Source of the DNA: Chloroflexota bacterium
GTDB lineage: Bacteria; Chloroflexota; Dehalococcoidia; Lucifugimonadales; Lucifugimonadaceae
Direction of reading: 5' to 3'
Assembly: GCA_018673955.1 (NCBI GenBank)
Contig: JABHBJ010000037.1
Coordinates: 1-38,135, forward strand
DNA length: 38,135 nt
The notes below the pieces were generated by a model. The model did not search any database. It was given only the letters and a program-made list of their open reading frames with translations, and was not told where the DNA came from. A program made the translations under genes and the position numbers. How positions within the stretch are numbered: the first letter of the stretch is position 1; each line of letters opens with the position of its first letter. This document shows, piece after piece, positions 36,923-38,135 of this stretch.

Positions 36923-37894
36923 ATGGCAAACAAGTTTGTATTTCTCCCACCGCAGTCAGACCTCTTTGCCGAGTGGATTCCACGCCTTCTCGACAGCGCA
37001 CCCGGGTGGGACATCGCCACTCCGGCCACAGATGAACAGGCACTAAAAGAGCTCGCCGACGCCGACGCTGCGTACGGAACGATGACTCCCGAGTTGATCG
37101 CTGCCGCGCCAAACCTGCGATGGTTGCAAGCTCCTGCGGCAGCACCTGCCGCAGGTTACTACTTTGACGAGTTGATTAGTCATCCGACGGCTGTCACCAA
37201 CTTCCGTGAGATCTACAACGATCACATTTCGGTGCAGATTCTCACGTACATGCTGAACTTCACAAAGCACTTCAACATCTACCGCGATCAGCAAAGCGAA
37301 CACAAGTACGAAGTTCTCGAATCGCCTAATCACGATATATTCTTACCTGAATCGACTGTATTAATCGTCGGTGTTGGCGGTATCGGAACCGAAACAGCCC
37401 GGCTCTGCAAAGCCGTTGGCATGAACGTACTCGGCATCGACGCTCGACGGGAATCCAAGCCTGAGTGGGTCGACGATATGTTCACCCCCGACCAACTCGA
37501 CTCACAGCTTCCAAAAGCCGATTTCGTCGTGCTTACGATTCCGCACACCCCGGCAACTGAAGGTCTGTTCGACTCTTCCAAATTCGCTTTGATGAAAAAC
37601 TCGGCAATATTCATCAACATCGGACGCGGTATGACAACGAAGCTCGACGATCTAAACGCTGCGCTTCGCTCTGGCGAAATCGCGGGTGCAGGTCTAGATG
37701 TTTACGAAATCGAACCGCTGCCAAAAGACCACCCACTGTGGGATGCTCCGAACACGATTCTCACGCCTCACACCGCTGCGGTTGGGGGAGCAAATCTGCT
37801 CGAACGACGCTACGAAATCGTCGTTGAAAACTTCAGGCATTTCGCAGCAGGCGAACCGCTCCGCAATGAAGTCGACAAAGCAAACTGGTTCTAG
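36923..37894 (+). CDS. D-isomer-specific 2-hydroxyacid dehydrogenase
   Basis: 323 residues. The NAD-binding domain has VLIVGVGGIGTETARLCKAV (GVGGIG at 150-155) with an Asp in GIDARR that favours NAD. The catalytic Arg is in FINIGRG, the Glu in DVYEIEPLP and the His in LTPHTAAVGG. The first 100 residues form the substrate domain (PNLRWLQAPAAAPAAGYYFD). Substrates of the family include glyoxylate, hydroxypyruvate and phosphoglycerate; the specific one is not clear. The frame opens 27 codons upstream, but the ATG at 36923 gives the usual N-terminus. Confidence 0.9.
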   Translation: MANKFVFLPPQSDLFAEWIPRLLDSAPGWDIATPATDEQALKELADADAAYGTMTPELIAAAPNLRWLQAPAAAPAAGYYFDELISHPTAVTNFREIYNDHISVQILTYMLNFTKHFNIYRDQQSEHKYEVLESPNHDIFLPESTVLIVGVGGIGTETARLCKAVGMNVLGIDARRESKPEWVDDMFTPDQLDSQLPKADFVVLTIPHTPATEGLFDSSKFALMKNSAIFINIGRGMTTKLDDLNAALRSGEIAGAGLDVYEIEPLPKDHPLWDAPNTILTPHTAAVGGANLLERRYEIVVENFRHFAAGEPLRNEVDKANWF

Positions 37895-37917
37895 ACTGAC
37901 TCGCTCGTGAGCTAAAC

Positions 37918-38115
37918 ATGCCAGACAACGAAGACAACAAAAAGAAAATCCCAAACCAGAAAAACACCGGCATCGGTGTTGGCATGGGCATCGCTATCGG
38001 TGCGGCCATTGGAGCAGCAACCGATAACGCCGGACTCTGGATTGCACTAGGAATAGCCATCGGCGCCGGGATAGGCACGTCAGTGAGCTCAATAAATAAA
38101 TCCGATAAGAAGTAG
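37918..38115 (+). CDS. glycine-zipper miniprotein
   Basis: 65 residues. A polar, Lys/Asn-rich N-terminus of about 17 residues precedes two small-residue hydrophobic helices: TGIGVGMGIAIGAAIGAATD and GLWIALGIAIGAGIGTSVSS, each with the G-x3-G spacing of glycine zippers. A basic tail (INKSDKK) follows. Such proteins are widespread, usually annotated as hypothetical, and presumed membrane-associated. It starts 23 bases after the dehydrogenase stop, so it may share its transcript. Confidence 0.7.
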   Translation: MPDNEDNKKKIPNQKNTGIGVGMGIAIGAAIGAATDNAGLWIALGIAIGAGIGTSVSSINKSDKK

Positions 38116-38135
38116 CTTCAAGTGCCTAACCAAAG

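Overview
The window reads as a chromosomal housekeeping segment from a bacterium of moderate G+C. My best guess is a marine member of the Chloroflexota, Dehalococcoidia/SAR202-like. This rests on gene content: an HspR-GrpE-DnaK cluster, Rex, a DUF951 protein, a bifunctional-nuclease-domain protein, a PAC2 protein, ModABC and a PyrR-led pyr operon, with intergenic REP-like and TCATCCTGA-type repeats. It is inference and could be tested with DnaK, AtpA or CarB trees. No rRNA, tRNA, CRISPR array, prophage or complete insertion sequence was recognised.

Layout, left to right. A xylulokinase gene (minus strand) runs off the left edge. The heat-shock cluster hspR-grpE-dnaK (minus) follows, with no dnaJ. 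A divergent promoter region separates it from a small zinc-ribbon gene (plus). A small membrane protein (minus) and the redox repressor gene rex (plus) are divergent. The complete F1Fo ATP synthase operon, atpI-like-B-E-F-H-A-G-D-C, runs on the minus strand from about 14.1 to 6.5 kb. Next come pyrF, a DUF951 gene and a bifunctional nuclease gene (minus), an endonuclease III-related glycosylase gene (plus), and molybdate-type modA-modB-modC followed by a DUF6174 lipoprotein gene (minus). A methyltransferase gene diverges from modA, and a small gene split across two frames follows it. The pyrimidine operon pyrR-pyrB-pyrC-carA-carB (minus) has a recognisable PyrR-type attenuator in its leader. 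The right end holds a SprT-like metalloprotease, a malic enzyme/FAD oxidoreductase pair, a ferredoxin-NADP reductase-like protein with tartronate semialdehyde reductase, a PAC2 protein, a D-2-hydroxyacid dehydrogenase and a glycine-zipper miniprotein.

How the genes work together. pyrR, pyrB, pyrC, carA, carB and the distant pyrF cover every de novo UMP step except dihydroorotate dehydrogenase and orotate phosphoribosyltransferase, which are not here. The leader RNA can fold into two mutually exclusive hairpins, which predicts UMP/PyrR-controlled termination. The ATP synthase is complete. Its c subunit lacks the known Na+ ligands, and its a subunit carries an unusual His/acid-rich insertion on the predicted outer face, near where protons enter.

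The most notable observations are the AtpB insertion, the pyr attenuator, a small gene whose two reading frames overlap at a C-AAA-AAG heptamer, a 111-bp element with perfect 13-bp inverted ends and related dispersed copies, and frequent TTG start codons with good ribosome binding sites. I found no convincing undescribed multi-gene system; most of the window is ordinary core metabolism.
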